DNA from: JABDMH01 sp965223105 | GTDB taxonomy: Bacteria > Bacteroidota > Bacteroidia > Chitinophagales > Saprospiraceae | Reading direction: 5' to 3' | Assembly: GCA_965223105.1 (NCBI GenBank) | Contig: OZ244987.1 | Coordinates: 3,038,001 to 3,102,000, forward strand | DNA length: 64,000 nucleotides | Shown: positions 54,655-63,663 of the stretch, piece after piece | Numbering within the stretch: the stretch's first letter is position 1 | How the letters are laid out: each line of letters begins with the position of its first letter | Position numbers and translations under genes: made by a program | The notes under the pieces: generated by a model | What the model was told of the DNA's origin: nothing | Seen by the model: only the letters and a program-made list of their open reading frames with translations | The model's database searches: none

Positions 54655-55446
54655 CTACTCCGCAGGAAGTGGATCCTCTCTAAGGGTGATGGTCTGTAAG
54701 ATGGCCGTTTGCTCACCAGGCACGGCACTTCCATCAGGGTACACAAGAGCGATACCAACGGTATTCTGCCCGTATGGCAAATTTTCAATGTAGTAAGGTT
54801 GCCAGGTGTCCAGGAGGGTCACTTCACCATTTACCTGAACCTTCACTTTGTATTCATCACCAATCTCAACATTGAGAGGATAAAAATCTAACATGATCTT
54901 CTTAGTATCATCACCTACATAAGTTCCTTTTGGGCGGCTGTAAAACAACATCGGCTCAGTAATCTCCTCGCTACCCTCAAGATTTCCGTCTTTCACGGTA
55001 ATTTTCTGAGCAATATGAGCATCTGGCGTCTTAATGCTTTCATGGTAGGAACGAGAGAGAAATGCCAGCAAATTGTGACTGCCATTCGAAATTTCGTGCT
55101 CAAAAGAAGGAACATAGTATGCGGCATAAGGCTTTGAATCAACGATCAAATGGATATGTTGGCCCTTGGCAGAATTGGCACACATTTTCTGAGCAGCATC
55201 CGGAGTTTGCTCACCTAGTTCATAACTTGTGCCATTAACTTCAAAATCAAATTTCCCATTGCTATATCGCATATTGGTCAACTGAGCATCAGGATATTGG
55301 GTCGATTTCGAAAAAGGTGTGATCGTATATTTCTTTTCGACAACTTCTTCTCCACCAGCATCAGAATCTGTATCTCCCGTGCGATCGGATTTGCATGCCG
55401 AGATGACTACGGCCATCAGAATAAATAAAATGTAATAAGGTTTCAT
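54655..55446 (-). CDS. Conserved-type lipoprotein of unknown function
   Basis: 263 aa starting MKPYYILFILMAVVISACKS, a lipoprotein signal with lipobox ISAC (Cys18), followed by an acidic linker (RTGDTDSDAGGEEVVEKK). The body is beta rich with GQHIHLIVDSKPYAAYYV (about residues 115-132) and a second half (EIGDEYKVKVQVNG, PYGQNTVGIALVYPDGS) that looks like an immunoglobulin-like beta sandwich. Similar proteins occur in Bacteroidota, but I cannot give a function. The acidic linker predicts it is kept away from the membrane surface, in the periplasm or outside. It ends 1 base after the dehydrogenase remnant's stop. Confidence 0.75.
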   Translation of the reverse strand: MKPYYILFILMAVVISACKSDRTGDTDSDAGGEEVVEKKYTITPFSKSTQYPDAQLTNMRYSNGKFDFEVNGTSYELGEQTPDAAQKMCANSAKGQHIHLIVDSKPYAAYYVPSFEHEISNGSHNLLAFLSRSYHESIKTPDAHIAQKITVKDGNLEGSEEITEPMLFYSRPKGTYVGDDTKKIMLDFYPLNVEIGDEYKVKVQVNGEVTLLDTWQPYYIENLPYGQNTVGIALVYPDGSAVPGEQTAILQTITLREDPLPAE

Positions 55447-55482
55447 CTCTTTCTTTTATGAGGTACTCAGACTGCAAAAGCA

Positions 55483-55490
55483 CAAAAATA
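55483..55490 (-). promoter_or_regulatory. Candidate promoter of the lipoprotein gene
   Basis: On the minus strand TATTTTTG matches TAnnTTTG, 36 bases before the lipoprotein ATG. The region is AT rich, so a chance match is possible. Confidence 0.3.
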
Positions 55491-55507
55491 GGATTTTATT
55501 AAATTAC

Positions 55508-56317
55508 ATGAGAAACATATACAATGTGGAAAGATCAACCTCTCCAATGATCGATCATACAAATGTGAAAGCAAAAGTCGGGCGTCCTGTTCTCCTTGAT
55601 TGCCCGCACTGCCATAACTTCATCAGCGCTGAAAATATTGATCTGGACTCTGCCCTTGCGACATGCGGTACCTGCTCGCACACCTTCGACTATTCAGACG
55701 AACTGGTCAAAGATCCACACCGGAGACCTGAAATCGTGATTCCAGACGGCGTAGAAGCTCTGAAGTTGAGGTCTATGCTCGAAATTGTCGTGGATTGGTA
55801 TTCATCTGCTCCCAAACGAAAAGTACTGACGCTAGTAACAAGCGCATTTCTCTGGAACATCGTCCTACTGCCGATCGTCTTATTCTTGACCTACAACGGT
55901 CAGTTCTTCTTTCTCTTCCTGTTTGCCGGTCACCTAGCTACTGGACTCATGCTGGTTGTCCAACTTCTGGCCACCTTCTTGAACAAAACACATATAGAGG
56001 TGAGGCCCTCCGGTATTCAGGTCATACACAAACCGATCAAATCTGTACTAAACAAGAATAAAGACATCCGTGCTGCAGATATTGATCAACTTTACGTCAG
56101 TAGATATACGGAGAAGCCTCACGATAGAATTAAAAATGGTGTGCAGGCTTATGCCTTGTCTCTGGTTCTCAAAAATGGAAAGACCATAGAGCTTATCAGA
56201 GGAATGAATAGGGAAACCCAACTTTATATTGAACAGGAAATAGAGGCTTATCTCAGGATAAAAGACAGACCCATCAAAGGTGAGATAGACCGCAACGAAG
56301 AGGCCAAGCAATCATGA
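55508..56317 (+). CDS. Zinc-ribbon membrane protein, paralogue A
   Basis: 269 aa. N-terminal zinc ribbon with CPHC (Cys32, Cys35) and CGTC (Cys53, Cys56). Two closely spaced membrane segments lie at about residues 105-128 and 130-155 (AFLWNIVLLPIVLFLTYN, FFFLFLFAGHLATGL). The C-terminal soluble part (about 160-255) has PSGIQVIHKPIKSVL and ALSLVLKNGKTIELIRGMN, a beta-rich PH-like region. The layout matches bacterial proteins of unknown function in which a zinc ribbon precedes a membrane hairpin. It overlaps paralogue B by 4 bases (ATGA), so the two are translationally coupled and likely form a pair. Confidence 0.75.
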   Translation: MRNIYNVERSTSPMIDHTNVKAKVGRPVLLDCPHCHNFISAENIDLDSALATCGTCSHTFDYSDELVKDPHRRPEIVIPDGVEALKLRSMLEIVVDWYSSAPKRKVLTLVTSAFLWNIVLLPIVLFLTYNGQFFFLFLFAGHLATGLMLVVQLLATFLNKTHIEVRPSGIQVIHKPIKSVLNKNKDIRAADIDQLYVSRYTEKPHDRIKNGVQAYALSLVLKNGKTIELIRGMNRETQLYIEQEIEAYLRIKDRPIKGEIDRNEEAKQS

Positions 56318-57051
56318 AGTCCTCACACCAACCTAAAGTTGTCACACGCGTTCAGGAGAAGCAACCCTTATTGTTGGATTGCCCTCAATGCCACTCCTTT
56401 ATTTCTGCAGATAATATAAATGTTCAGAAAAAAATTGCTAAATGTGATCATTGTGATCATGTTTTTAACTATGAAGAGGATGGGTACTGGGATCCCTTTG
56501 GCCCACCTTTTGAAACCCATCCAGCCGGGATTGAAGTACTCAAACTATCCTCCCTACTAGAACTTCGCGTAACACATTACCTAAATGCAGATCGCACAGG
56601 CCTTGCTACTGTCATGTTTTTTTCCTTGATTTGGAATATTGCTTTATTGCCCTTCATCTTTTTCATCATCAGTTCTGGACAACTCTATATTTTACTTTTC
56701 ATAAGCTTGCATCTTTTTGCTGGTGTGTCCATGCTGTGGGATGTATTCGGCAAAATATTCAACCGGAGCATTATTGAAATTAATCGGAAAACTTTACAGG
56801 TACAAACCAGGCCATTCCCCTGGCCAGGTCAAAGGCATCAAAGCATTAAAACCTCACACATCGATCAACTGTTTGTTGATAAATCACGTACAAATAAGAC
56901 CCCTCGTTCGGGACAAAACTACAGCTTAAAGGTGAGATTAAACTCGGGCAAGAAAAGAACCCTGATATCAGGATTAGATAAGAAAACGTTGCTATACCTG
57001 GAGTCTCAAATTGAAGATTATCTAGGCATCAAGGATCAGCGGATTTTGTGA
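56314..57051 (+). CDS. Zinc-ribbon membrane protein, paralogue B
   Basis: 245 aa with the same architecture as paralogue A: CPQC (Cys23, Cys26) and CDHC (Cys44, Cys47), a membrane hairpin (FFSLIWNIALLPFIFFII, LFISLHLFAGVSML), and a C-terminal part with LKVRLNSGKKRTLISGLD then LLYLESQIEDYLGIKD, aligning with YIEQEIEAYLRIKD of A. Sequence between the landmarks has diverged, so the duplication is old. It starts inside the stop of A (ATGA) and ends 14 bases from a convergent gene. Function unknown; the pair may form a heteromer (inference). Confidence 0.75.
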   Translation: MKSSHQPKVVTRVQEKQPLLLDCPQCHSFISADNINVQKKIAKCDHCDHVFNYEEDGYWDPFGPPFETHPAGIEVLKLSSLLELRVTHYLNADRTGLATVMFFSLIWNIALLPFIFFIISSGQLYILLFISLHLFAGVSMLWDVFGKIFNRSIIEINRKTLQVQTRPFPWPGQRHQSIKTSHIDQLFVDKSRTNKTPRSGQNYSLKVRLNSGKKRTLISGLDKKTLLYLESQIEDYLGIKDQRIL

Positions 57052-57065
57052 AGCATGAAGAGAAA

Positions 57066-57647
57066 TTATTTTTTTTGCTTCAATTTTTCACGTTGTTTTT
57101 TTCTCTTTCGCCTTTCTCGTTCACGTTTTCTCTTCTTCTTTTCATCACCCTTAAGAAAGCCTCTTTTATGAGAAGGTTTTTTAATTTTTTTAACAAAAAC
57201 ATATCTCAGGCTGATTGCCGTTTCTCCCTCAAAAGGATTTGACTCAGCATTGAGATGATACATTGGCTTGTAATCCCAGGATAGATTCAGTCTACCTAGA
57301 GTCATCTCTGCACCAGCAATTGCAGATAGACCGTGCAGATTCTGGGATTCGAATTCTACTTTCTCTTCCCATTTCTTGTGCAATCCGGCACCGATATAAA
57401 AATTAAAACGCTTTGAAATCAATGGTTGGTGGCTCTGTACCAGCACCGTTGCAGTGGTTTCGGATCTAGCTGCACTGGTACTCAGGATGCCCTGAGCAGT
57501 AAGCCTTTTGAGTACTTTTTGCTGTAAAGTAATGCCAAAATCACTGCCCATTCTAAGACCCATTGCAGTAAAATAGGTCTGGGCAAAAATTACCGAATGA
57601 GCACTAATGATAAGACAGCTGATGAAAAGACGCATATTGAGAGTCAT
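57066..57647 (-). CDS. Small exported protein, beta-barrel-like, with very basic C-terminal tail
   Basis: 193 aa. Signal peptide about residues 1-22 (MTLNMRLFISCLIISAHSVIFAQ; Met5 is an alternative start). Residues about 24-150 are amphipathic beta strands such as GSDFGITLQQKVLKRLTAQG, FNFYIGAGLHKKWEEKV, LNLSWDYKPMYHLNA and TAISLRYVFVKK, like a small outer-membrane barrel. The last 40 or so residues are almost all Lys, Arg and Glu (KKKRKRERERRKRKKQR), encoded by a purine-rich tract. Such a tail is rare on barrel proteins; it could bind LPS, DNA or peptidoglycan, or be the product of replication slippage in the tract. It ends 14 bases from the convergent zinc-ribbon gene. Confidence 0.65.
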   Translation of the reverse strand: MTLNMRLFISCLIISAHSVIFAQTYFTAMGLRMGSDFGITLQQKVLKRLTAQGILSTSAARSETTATVLVQSHQPLISKRFNFYIGAGLHKKWEEKVEFESQNLHGLSAIAGAEMTLGRLNLSWDYKPMYHLNAESNPFEGETAISLRYVFVKKIKKPSHKRGFLKGDEKKKRKRERERRKRKKQREKLKQKK

Positions 57648-57725
57648 TGTTGCGAGAATTGAACTGCCATTTTTCCAGATTATTTTAGAGAAGATCTTTT
57701 TAGGACAGATTTAATACATTCGTTA

Positions 57726-58562
57726 ATGCGCTTATCTGAGTTCATCAGTTTTTATATTAGAGCCAGAACCAAACATCACGTAGATTCTCCATTTATCTTT
57801 GATTTTATTTCAAGTGTGTTAGAGAACACCGGTGGGTTTCGCGAGAGAGAGGAGATTGAGTCATTGCGAAAAGACCTCTTAGGAGATGAAACACCGATCA
57901 GATATGAGGTGTTGGGTGCACCTTCACAAATGAAGTTTAGGCATTTCACCATAGGCAGCATGGCTCGCACCTCATTGGCTCCACCAAGAGAAGCTTTAGT
58001 ACTCCATCATTTAGTTCGCCAATACCAACCTACATCCGGTCTAGAGCTAGGTACATCTTTTGGTATAACGACCTTGTACCAACACTTTGCAAATCCGGAA
58101 ATGACATTGATCTCCATTGAAGGTAATCAAAGTGTCTATGAAAAGGCGCACTGGATCATCAATAACATGTGTAAGGCGGATAAGGCCCCCCAATTAGTTT
58201 CTGGTCTTTTTGATGATTGTCTTGAACCGGCTCTAAATCGCCTAGGAAAACTGGATTATGCATTTATTGATGGCGATCATCGCTACGAAAAACTCCTGCT
58301 AAACTACCAAAGGATAAAGCCTCACCTTCACTCTGGGTCTATCGTTGCCATTCATGATATTCATTGGTCCAATGGTATGATAAGAGCCTGGAAGGAGATA
58401 TCTTCTGATCCCGCAGTCAAGGTTGCACTTGATCTATGGCATACGGGAATTTTGTTTTATCGAAGCGAAAACGTGCAAAAAATCAAAATGTCCTTGGTAC
58501 TCTCCTTTTGGAAACCTTGGTCGCTTGGATTATTTAGAACGTTCAACGATCAGAGCTTCTAA
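57726..58562 (+). CDS. Class I SAM-dependent methyltransferase (Methyltransf_24 type)
   Basis: 278 aa. Motif I is GLELGTSFGITTLY (about residues 99-112), the acidic strand end ISIEGN (about 129), and KLDYAFIDGDHRYEKLLLNY (about 177-196), the D-G-x-H-x-Y metal-binding and catalytic stretch of O-methyltransferases in this group; VAIHDIHWSNGM follows. The N-terminal part (residues 1-75) is a helical extension common in Bacteroidota homologues. Cytosolic; substrate unknown. Its 3-prime end overlaps the convergent AAA gene by 20 bases. Confidence 0.85.
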   Translation: MRLSEFISFYIRARTKHHVDSPFIFDFISSVLENTGGFREREEIESLRKDLLGDETPIRYEVLGAPSQMKFRHFTIGSMARTSLAPPREALVLHHLVRQYQPTSGLELGTSFGITTLYQHFANPEMTLISIEGNQSVYEKAHWIINNMCKADKAPQLVSGLFDDCLEPALNRLGKLDYAFIDGDHRYEKLLLNYQRIKPHLHSGSIVAIHDIHWSNGMIRAWKEISSDPAVKVALDLWHTGILFYRSENVQKIKMSLVLSFWKPWSLGLFRTFNDQSF

Positions 58563-61185
58563 AACCAATTCTACTCTTATTGAAAAGAAATTGATCAGTT
58601 TTTTGCTCAAATTGTTGCACATCGGATAAAGTAATTAGCTCAAAGTCCTTTCTCTCCTCCTTGGGAATGCTGGCCAGACGAAGATTTTGATTCTTAATAG
58701 CTTGATCAATAATAGCCCGAACTGTCCTGGCGTTGCCAAAATAGCGGTCGCGATATTGTCTTAAAAATCTCAGATATGACCTCAAGTGTTCTGCTGCCTC
58801 CTGGGTTAGCTTGTAACCATTATCGCTTACCATTTTCTCGGCAATACCCGCTAAATCTTCCGTTGAATAATCATCAAATCTCAATACTTTGTCAAAGCGT
58901 GATCGAAGTCCAGGATTTGCTTTCAAGAAACTTTCCATGTTGTCGGGATATCCAGCCACGAAAACAAAAAATTCTCCCCGGCGGTCCTCCATTCTCTTCA
59001 GGATTGTTTGCACCACTTCATTGCCATAATCGGCGGACGATCCTCCCAGACCTCCACTATTGGTAAGGGAATACGCTTCATCAATGAATAACACCCCACC
59101 CATGGCCTCTTCAATACGCTCGGCTGTCTTGAGGGCTGTTTGCCCCACAAAGCCAGCTACGAGCCCCTGCCGGTCAGTTTCGACCATGTGCCCTCTTTCC
59201 AAAATACCCAGAGCCTTGTAGATCTTGGTTAATATCCGAGCTACAGTGGTCTTACCGGTACCTGGATTACCGACAAAAACCGTATGTAAATGAAAGGAAT
59301 TAAGGACACTTTTCCCCACCGACCGATAATAAGTCACCAGATCGACCAACTCCCGGATTTCTTTCTTAATGGATTCAATCCCTACCAAGCTATTAAGCTC
59401 ACGCATCGAGGCATCAAGCAACTTTACATCAACAGGGATATTGGGATGATACTTGGCAGGATGAAGTTTCACTTTTTCCACATCTTCCAACTTAATGGTG
59501 CAAAGTTCATCTGCTGAAAGGACCTCAGGGTCTTTCTTTTTCATTATTCGTAAACCGAGGTTGATCTTGGCTTTATCCAACAAATCGAATACAAACCGTG
59601 CATTTCCGAAAGTGCGATCCCTTTTACGAAATGCCTCTGTGATCATCTCATTGATTCTTCGCCTGGCTGCTGCAGTAAGTTTAATGGCTTTTCTTCTACC
59701 CGCATATTCTGCAATCTCTCCCAGCTCCTGAGGCATGAAATCTGCAAATTCGTAAATCAACTTAAAGCGTGACTTAAGCCCAGGATTTGAATTGAGGAAA
59801 TGCACCATTTCTTTAGGGTATCCCGCTACGATAATGGCCAGATCACCTTCCCCATTTGACATTTCCTTCATCAATATTTCGATGACTTCTCTGCCAAAGT
59901 CCTTAGTATCATCATTGGTGCGAGCAAGTGCATAGGCTTCGTCAATAAAAAGAACTCCTCCTCTGGCCTTTTCGATCGCCTCCTTGACTTTAGGTGCAGT
60001 TTGTCCAATATACTCTCCCACCAAATCAACCCGATCCACTTCATGCACATGCCCTGACGAGAGCAAACCCATCTTCTTATAGATCTTGCCCATCATACCA
60101 GCTACTGTGGTCTTGCCTGTTCCAGGATTGCCTATAAATACAGAATGTATGTTAATATCATCCTCTTCGGTGAAGCCCCTCTCACGCCTCAATTGCAGAA
60201 ATTGGATGTATTTGGCATGATCTCGTACCCTTTTCTTGATTTCTTGCAGTCCCACCAATTCATCCAGCTTTGCCAACACATCTATGAAGGTTTCGGAAAG
60301 ATCCTCATCAGGAGCCATAATCAAAGGCTGCTTCCGATGAGGCAACCGAACCGCAGGAACTCCTTCTTCAACCTCATCGGCCACATCAAAGGGTATGATT
60401 GCGATCAGGTGGTCCATAAATACCAACTCAAGCGTATAGTGACCTTGCCGCCATGATCCTTTCACATTGGAGCCCCAACCTGCAGTGATCGTGATAAATT
60501 CTTCTTCCTTCTTAATGCTCTGCAATCGCACAACTTGGCCTTTTAATTCTCGGGCACCGTTATAAAACTTGGCAAAAAGCTCACATTGCCATTTGTTCTC
60601 TTCATTGAGATTGCGGAAGACGAATTCTCCATAAACATATCTGGTATCTTCGGCACTAAACGATTTGTAGTATGTCCTCTCTGCCTCGGGTAGATCATCA
60701 AAAGGACCCTCATACAGCCGGAGGGATTTGAGTTCCAGGAATGGATTACAATCTGGCAGCATGGGATCCCCCGCATCTTCCACGTAAAAATATTTGGTGG
60801 CTTCCTTGCGATCACCTATCCAAGCTTCCCAATAATACGTTCCTTTCTTCCAGAAGGTGCCTTCATTCTTATTGCCCCATCCCTCTCGCAGATACACAAC
60901 CTGATCATATTTACTCACTTTCTTGTTCAGCGCCAGCTCACATAATTCTTTTCTTTTGCCTCTATTTACGGCAAAACACTTGAGTCTTATCGATACATCC
61001 CAATCAGCTTCATCGAACAATTTGTTATAAAATGAAATCTCAGCATATACATAGGTGAGCTCATATCGATCAAATACTTGTCGATACTTCTTACGATTAT
61101 CTGCTAGCCATTCGGTAGAGGCATAGACTTTAAGCTCCTTAAACTTGTAAAGATTCTTACTATTTCGCTCTGTCAAACTTTCCAA
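58543..61185 (-). CDS. Tandem CbbX/SpoVK-type AAA ATPase with duplicated N-terminal beta domain
   Basis: 880 aa. Residues about 14-138 and 148-272 are two related beta-rich repeats: each opens with F-x-E-L-K-x-L/V-x-x-Y and contains an aromatic G-W-G motif (REGWGNKNEG, TAGWGSNVKG). Two AAA domains follow. The first has GNPGTGKTT (352-360), LFIDEAYAL (412-420) and GLKSRF; the second GNPGTGKTT (639-647), LFIDEAYSL (699-707) and GLRSRF. Both keep Walker A, Walker B and the Arg finger, so both should hydrolyse ATP. CbbX-like proteins remodel protein complexes (family knowledge). The N-domains probably recognise the client, which is unknown. Confidence 0.85.
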   Translation of the reverse strand: MESLTERNSKNLYKFKELKVYASTEWLADNRKKYRQVFDRYELTYVYAEISFYNKLFDEADWDVSIRLKCFAVNRGKRKELCELALNKKVSKYDQVVYLREGWGNKNEGTFWKKGTYYWEAWIGDRKEATKYFYVEDAGDPMLPDCNPFLELKSLRLYEGPFDDLPEAERTYYKSFSAEDTRYVYGEFVFRNLNEENKWQCELFAKFYNGARELKGQVVRLQSIKKEEEFITITAGWGSNVKGSWRQGHYTLELVFMDHLIAIIPFDVADEVEEGVPAVRLPHRKQPLIMAPDEDLSETFIDVLAKLDELVGLQEIKKRVRDHAKYIQFLQLRRERGFTEEDDINIHSVFIGNPGTGKTTVAGMMGKIYKKMGLLSSGHVHEVDRVDLVGEYIGQTAPKVKEAIEKARGGVLFIDEAYALARTNDDTKDFGREVIEILMKEMSNGEGDLAIIVAGYPKEMVHFLNSNPGLKSRFKLIYEFADFMPQELGEIAEYAGRRKAIKLTAAARRRINEMITEAFRKRDRTFGNARFVFDLLDKAKINLGLRIMKKKDPEVLSADELCTIKLEDVEKVKLHPAKYHPNIPVDVKLLDASMRELNSLVGIESIKKEIRELVDLVTYYRSVGKSVLNSFHLHTVFVGNPGTGKTTVARILTKIYKALGILERGHMVETDRQGLVAGFVGQTALKTAERIEEAMGGVLFIDEAYSLTNSGGLGGSSADYGNEVVQTILKRMEDRRGEFFVFVAGYPDNMESFLKANPGLRSRFDKVLRFDDYSTEDLAGIAEKMVSDNGYKLTQEAAEHLRSYLRFLRQYRDRYFGNARTVRAIIDQAIKNQNLRLASIPKEERKDFELITLSDVQQFEQKTDQFLFNKSRIGFRSSDR

Positions 61186-61885
61186 AGGATGCTATTAGTA
61201 TTTTGGCTCGATCTATACAATGAACCTATAAGTTAGCGATTAGCTGCGATACTCGCCAGTCCAACTTTCAAGGATAATGATAAGTAATAAGTGCTAAACA
61301 TTACAGGGTAAGGAAAATTAATTCAACCCAAACCTTACAACTCTCATCTGACTGTAGGGAATATTTCGCACAGTCCGGTCTTCGATTTTCGGTCCCCGTC
61401 TCCCTGGCCTGTTCCGAGAAGCTTCAGTGCCAGGTACCACTCCACAAAGAAACATACTGGTGCGATCCATGAAGCATGGCAAAAAGCTCACAACCATGGG
61501 AGAGCAACTTTATATACATTTAGTCTAGGCTTCCGACTCAGTGGACTAGGTGCTCACGATCTACAGATCACCTGCCATCCACCTTCTTAAGTCAAATGAT
61601 GCCACGCCAGATATCGTGAGGGAATGTGATCATCTGATAGGCAAGACGGCCTCTGCCCAAACCTATCGCTTGATTAGAGGTGATCCCGGCCGAGGAGGGA
61701 CATAGTCCATTAATTGATGCAGCAGAACATTACTACCCTCCTGGCCTGAGATAAGTCAAAAAGATTTAAAGTTGCGAATTCTTACCATTCCAGGTACTTT
61801 AGCAAGCTTGAGCTTTCAGCTAGAACTAAAGTGACTTTCGGTAAACTGACCTGATCTTTAGATATTGCTAAATAAGAATTTGTCT
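61186..61885. other. 700-base region with no intact gene
   Basis: The largest gap of the window. The only coding-like piece is a frame at 61550-61705 (55 or so residues: HLLKSNDATPDIVRECDHLI, then TASAQTYRLIRGDPGRGGT) preceded by a stop and lacking a start. I do not recognise it. The rest has scattered stops in all frames. The promoter for the KdsC-like gene should lie near the right end. Confidence 0.35.
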
Positions 61886-62419
61886 ATGAATTACTTGATC
61901 AAGTTTCGAAAAGTCCGGTGTTTCATGTTTGACATTGATGGTGTGATGACCGACGGGCAGGTGTTAATCAATGAACACGGTGAATTACTCCGCCGAATGA
62001 ATGTTAGAGATGGCTTTGCCATCAGAGTTGCTGTACAATGTGGCTACAAGGTGGCAGTGATTAGTGGAGGGACAACTCCGGGGGCCAAGTGTCGTTTGGG
62101 AGATCTTGGGGTAAACGATATATATCTTGGGATTCAGGACAAAGTCGCTACTTATAGAGAACTCATACAAAAATATGGTTTGAAAACAGATGAAATCCTA
62201 TATATGGGCGATGATCTTCCAGATCTTAAGGTGATGTCGGAGGTTGGCATGCCCTGCTGTCCAAAAGACGCCGTAGATGAAATTCGGGATCTTTCGGCTT
62301 ACATTTCACCATTACAGGGTGGTCATGGCTGTGTACGTGATGTGATTGAGAAAGTCCTGAAGCTTCAGGGTCAGTGGCCAGGTTATCCTAATATAAAGGC
62401 ACCGCACATCGATAACTGA
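61886..62419 (+). CDS. KdsC-like HAD phosphatase
   Basis: 177 aa from the ATG at 61886; a longer frame opens at TTG. HAD motifs: FDIDGVMTDG with nucleophile Asp16 and Asp18, VISGG (Ser60), Lys86 in GIQDKVATY and MGDDLPDL (Asp109, Asp110). D-x-D-G-V-x-T-D-G and the compact cap-less size match KDO-8-phosphate phosphatases (KdsC/YrbI), which form tetramers and act in LPS inner-core synthesis. The C-terminal GGHGCVRDVIEKVLK is the typical substrate-pocket tail. In Bacteroidota this gene often stands near UbiA-like and maf genes, as here (recalled synteny, not checked). Confidence 0.85.
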   Translation: MNYLIKFRKVRCFMFDIDGVMTDGQVLINEHGELLRRMNVRDGFAIRVAVQCGYKVAVISGGTTPGAKCRLGDLGVNDIYLGIQDKVATYRELIQKYGLKTDEILYMGDDLPDLKVMSEVGMPCCPKDAVDEIRDLSAYISPLQGGHGCVRDVIEKVLKLQGQWPGYPNIKAPHIDN

Positions 62420-62595
62420 AACCACCGGCTGTCATTCTCGTCTTAGACAAAAACACATCAAGCTGGTCGTTGTTTCTTAGCTCTCTCGAAATGGTGATCT
62501 AAGGGTGACTTGTATAGGTCAGATCTCGTGCATAAAGGGTACCATTCCATCCATAGAGTTTCCCGGGAGCCGAATTCTTCCAATTACGTCGATCG

Positions 62596-63663
62596 ATGAG
62601 TAGGCCAAGATGTCTTGGGGTTGAAACCAGGCTTTGCATGGCTGCACGACCAAGAGATGAAATGATGGATACCCTATTCATTGATTTACATGGCACCAAT
62701 GATAGAAAGTGCAAAGGAATTCTCGTAATTTACCTGATCCAAAGTGACGATTTGCTGTTCTTACGCCTTATAAGATTACCAAACCTTATCCTGACCTTAG
62801 TGACGCAGGCTCTGTTTTACATTTGCCTTTTGTGGCACCCTGCTCGAAAGGTCGATCACCTCCTCTTGTTTGGCCCCTTTGACTTCGCTCTTTTGGCGTT
62901 TTGCACTTTGACGATCATGGCAGGTGGCTATATTATTAATGATATTTTTGACTATCCTTCAGACTTCATCAATCGGAAGGAAAGGGTCATTATTAGAAAA
63001 TTAGTCAGTGAGTCAACCGCCATGACCTACTACAATATTTTGAATGTTTTGGCAATTATCGCAGCACTTTGGTTGGCTTGGAGGCTTAAAGATGCAGGAT
63101 TGGGAGCGCTTATCTTAGGCACCATTTACCTTCTGTATTTATATTCCAAGTTTTTACAGAACACACCGCTGCTGGGCAACGTTATCGTCGCCTTTTTGTG
63201 TGCCCTGATCATATGGATTGTAATGGTTGGTGGTCAAAGAGACCTATTAATATTGGACATTGGGGACTTTTACCGAATCATTATTTTATTTTGGGCATTT
63301 GGCACATTCGCTTTCCTTGCCACTCTATGGCGGGAACTTGTCAAAGATATGGAAGACCGGAAAGGCGATGAAGCAATAGGAGCACGTACTCTTGCCATAC
63401 TAGGTAGTCGACAAACAACCACAATTTTAATGATTTGCATCAGTCTGATATTAATTGCATTATTAGCATTTTTTACCTATTGGGGGCGAGCCAACCTTCG
63501 GGCAATAGGAATTTTTTATGGAATAGGACTGATTGCATCTACCGTTGTGTTGGGTATTTTGACTGTTCGAGCGGATAGCAATGTACAATTTCGTAGAATG
63601 AGCTTCTTCCTTAAAATATATTTCTTACAGGGACTGATATTTATTCTATTTTGGCATGTGTGA
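62596..63663 (+). CDS. UbiA-family prenyltransferase
   Basis: Listed as 355 aa, but the true start is probably further in. The first 45 residues (MSRPRCLGVETRLCMAARPR...) are not family-like, and a TTG at 62752 would begin at LLFLRLIRLPNL, the usual start. The two Asp-rich motifs that bind prenyl diphosphate are NDIFDYPSDFINRKE (N-D-x-x-D-x-x-x-D) and DMEDRKGDEAIGART. About eight membrane segments are visible. It moves a polyprenyl group onto an acceptor; the geranylgeranylglycerol-phosphate transferase-like branch is likely in Bacteroidota (inference). Its last 8 bases overlap the Maf gene. Confidence 0.8.
   Translation: MSRPRCLGVETRLCMAARPRDEMMDTLFIDLHGTNDRKCKGILVIYLIQSDDLLFLRLIRLPNLILTLVTQALFYICLLWHPARKVDHLLLFGPFDFALLAFCTLTIMAGGYIINDIFDYPSDFINRKERVIIRKLVSESTAMTYYNILNVLAIIAALWLAWRLKDAGLGALILGTIYLLYLYSKFLQNTPLLGNVIVAFLCALIIWIVMVGGQRDLLILDIGDFYRIIILFWAFGTFAFLATLWRELVKDMEDRKGDEAIGARTLAILGSRQTTTILMICISLILIALLAFFTYWGRANLRAIGIFYGIGLIASTVVLGILTVRADSNVQFRRMSFFLKIYFLQGLIFILFWHV

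Noticed and set aside
62499..62714. Minus-strand 71-codon frame overlapping the UbiA 5-prime end
   Set aside because: No known motif. It overlaps a gene on the other strand, though the doubtful UbiA start leaves slight room for it.
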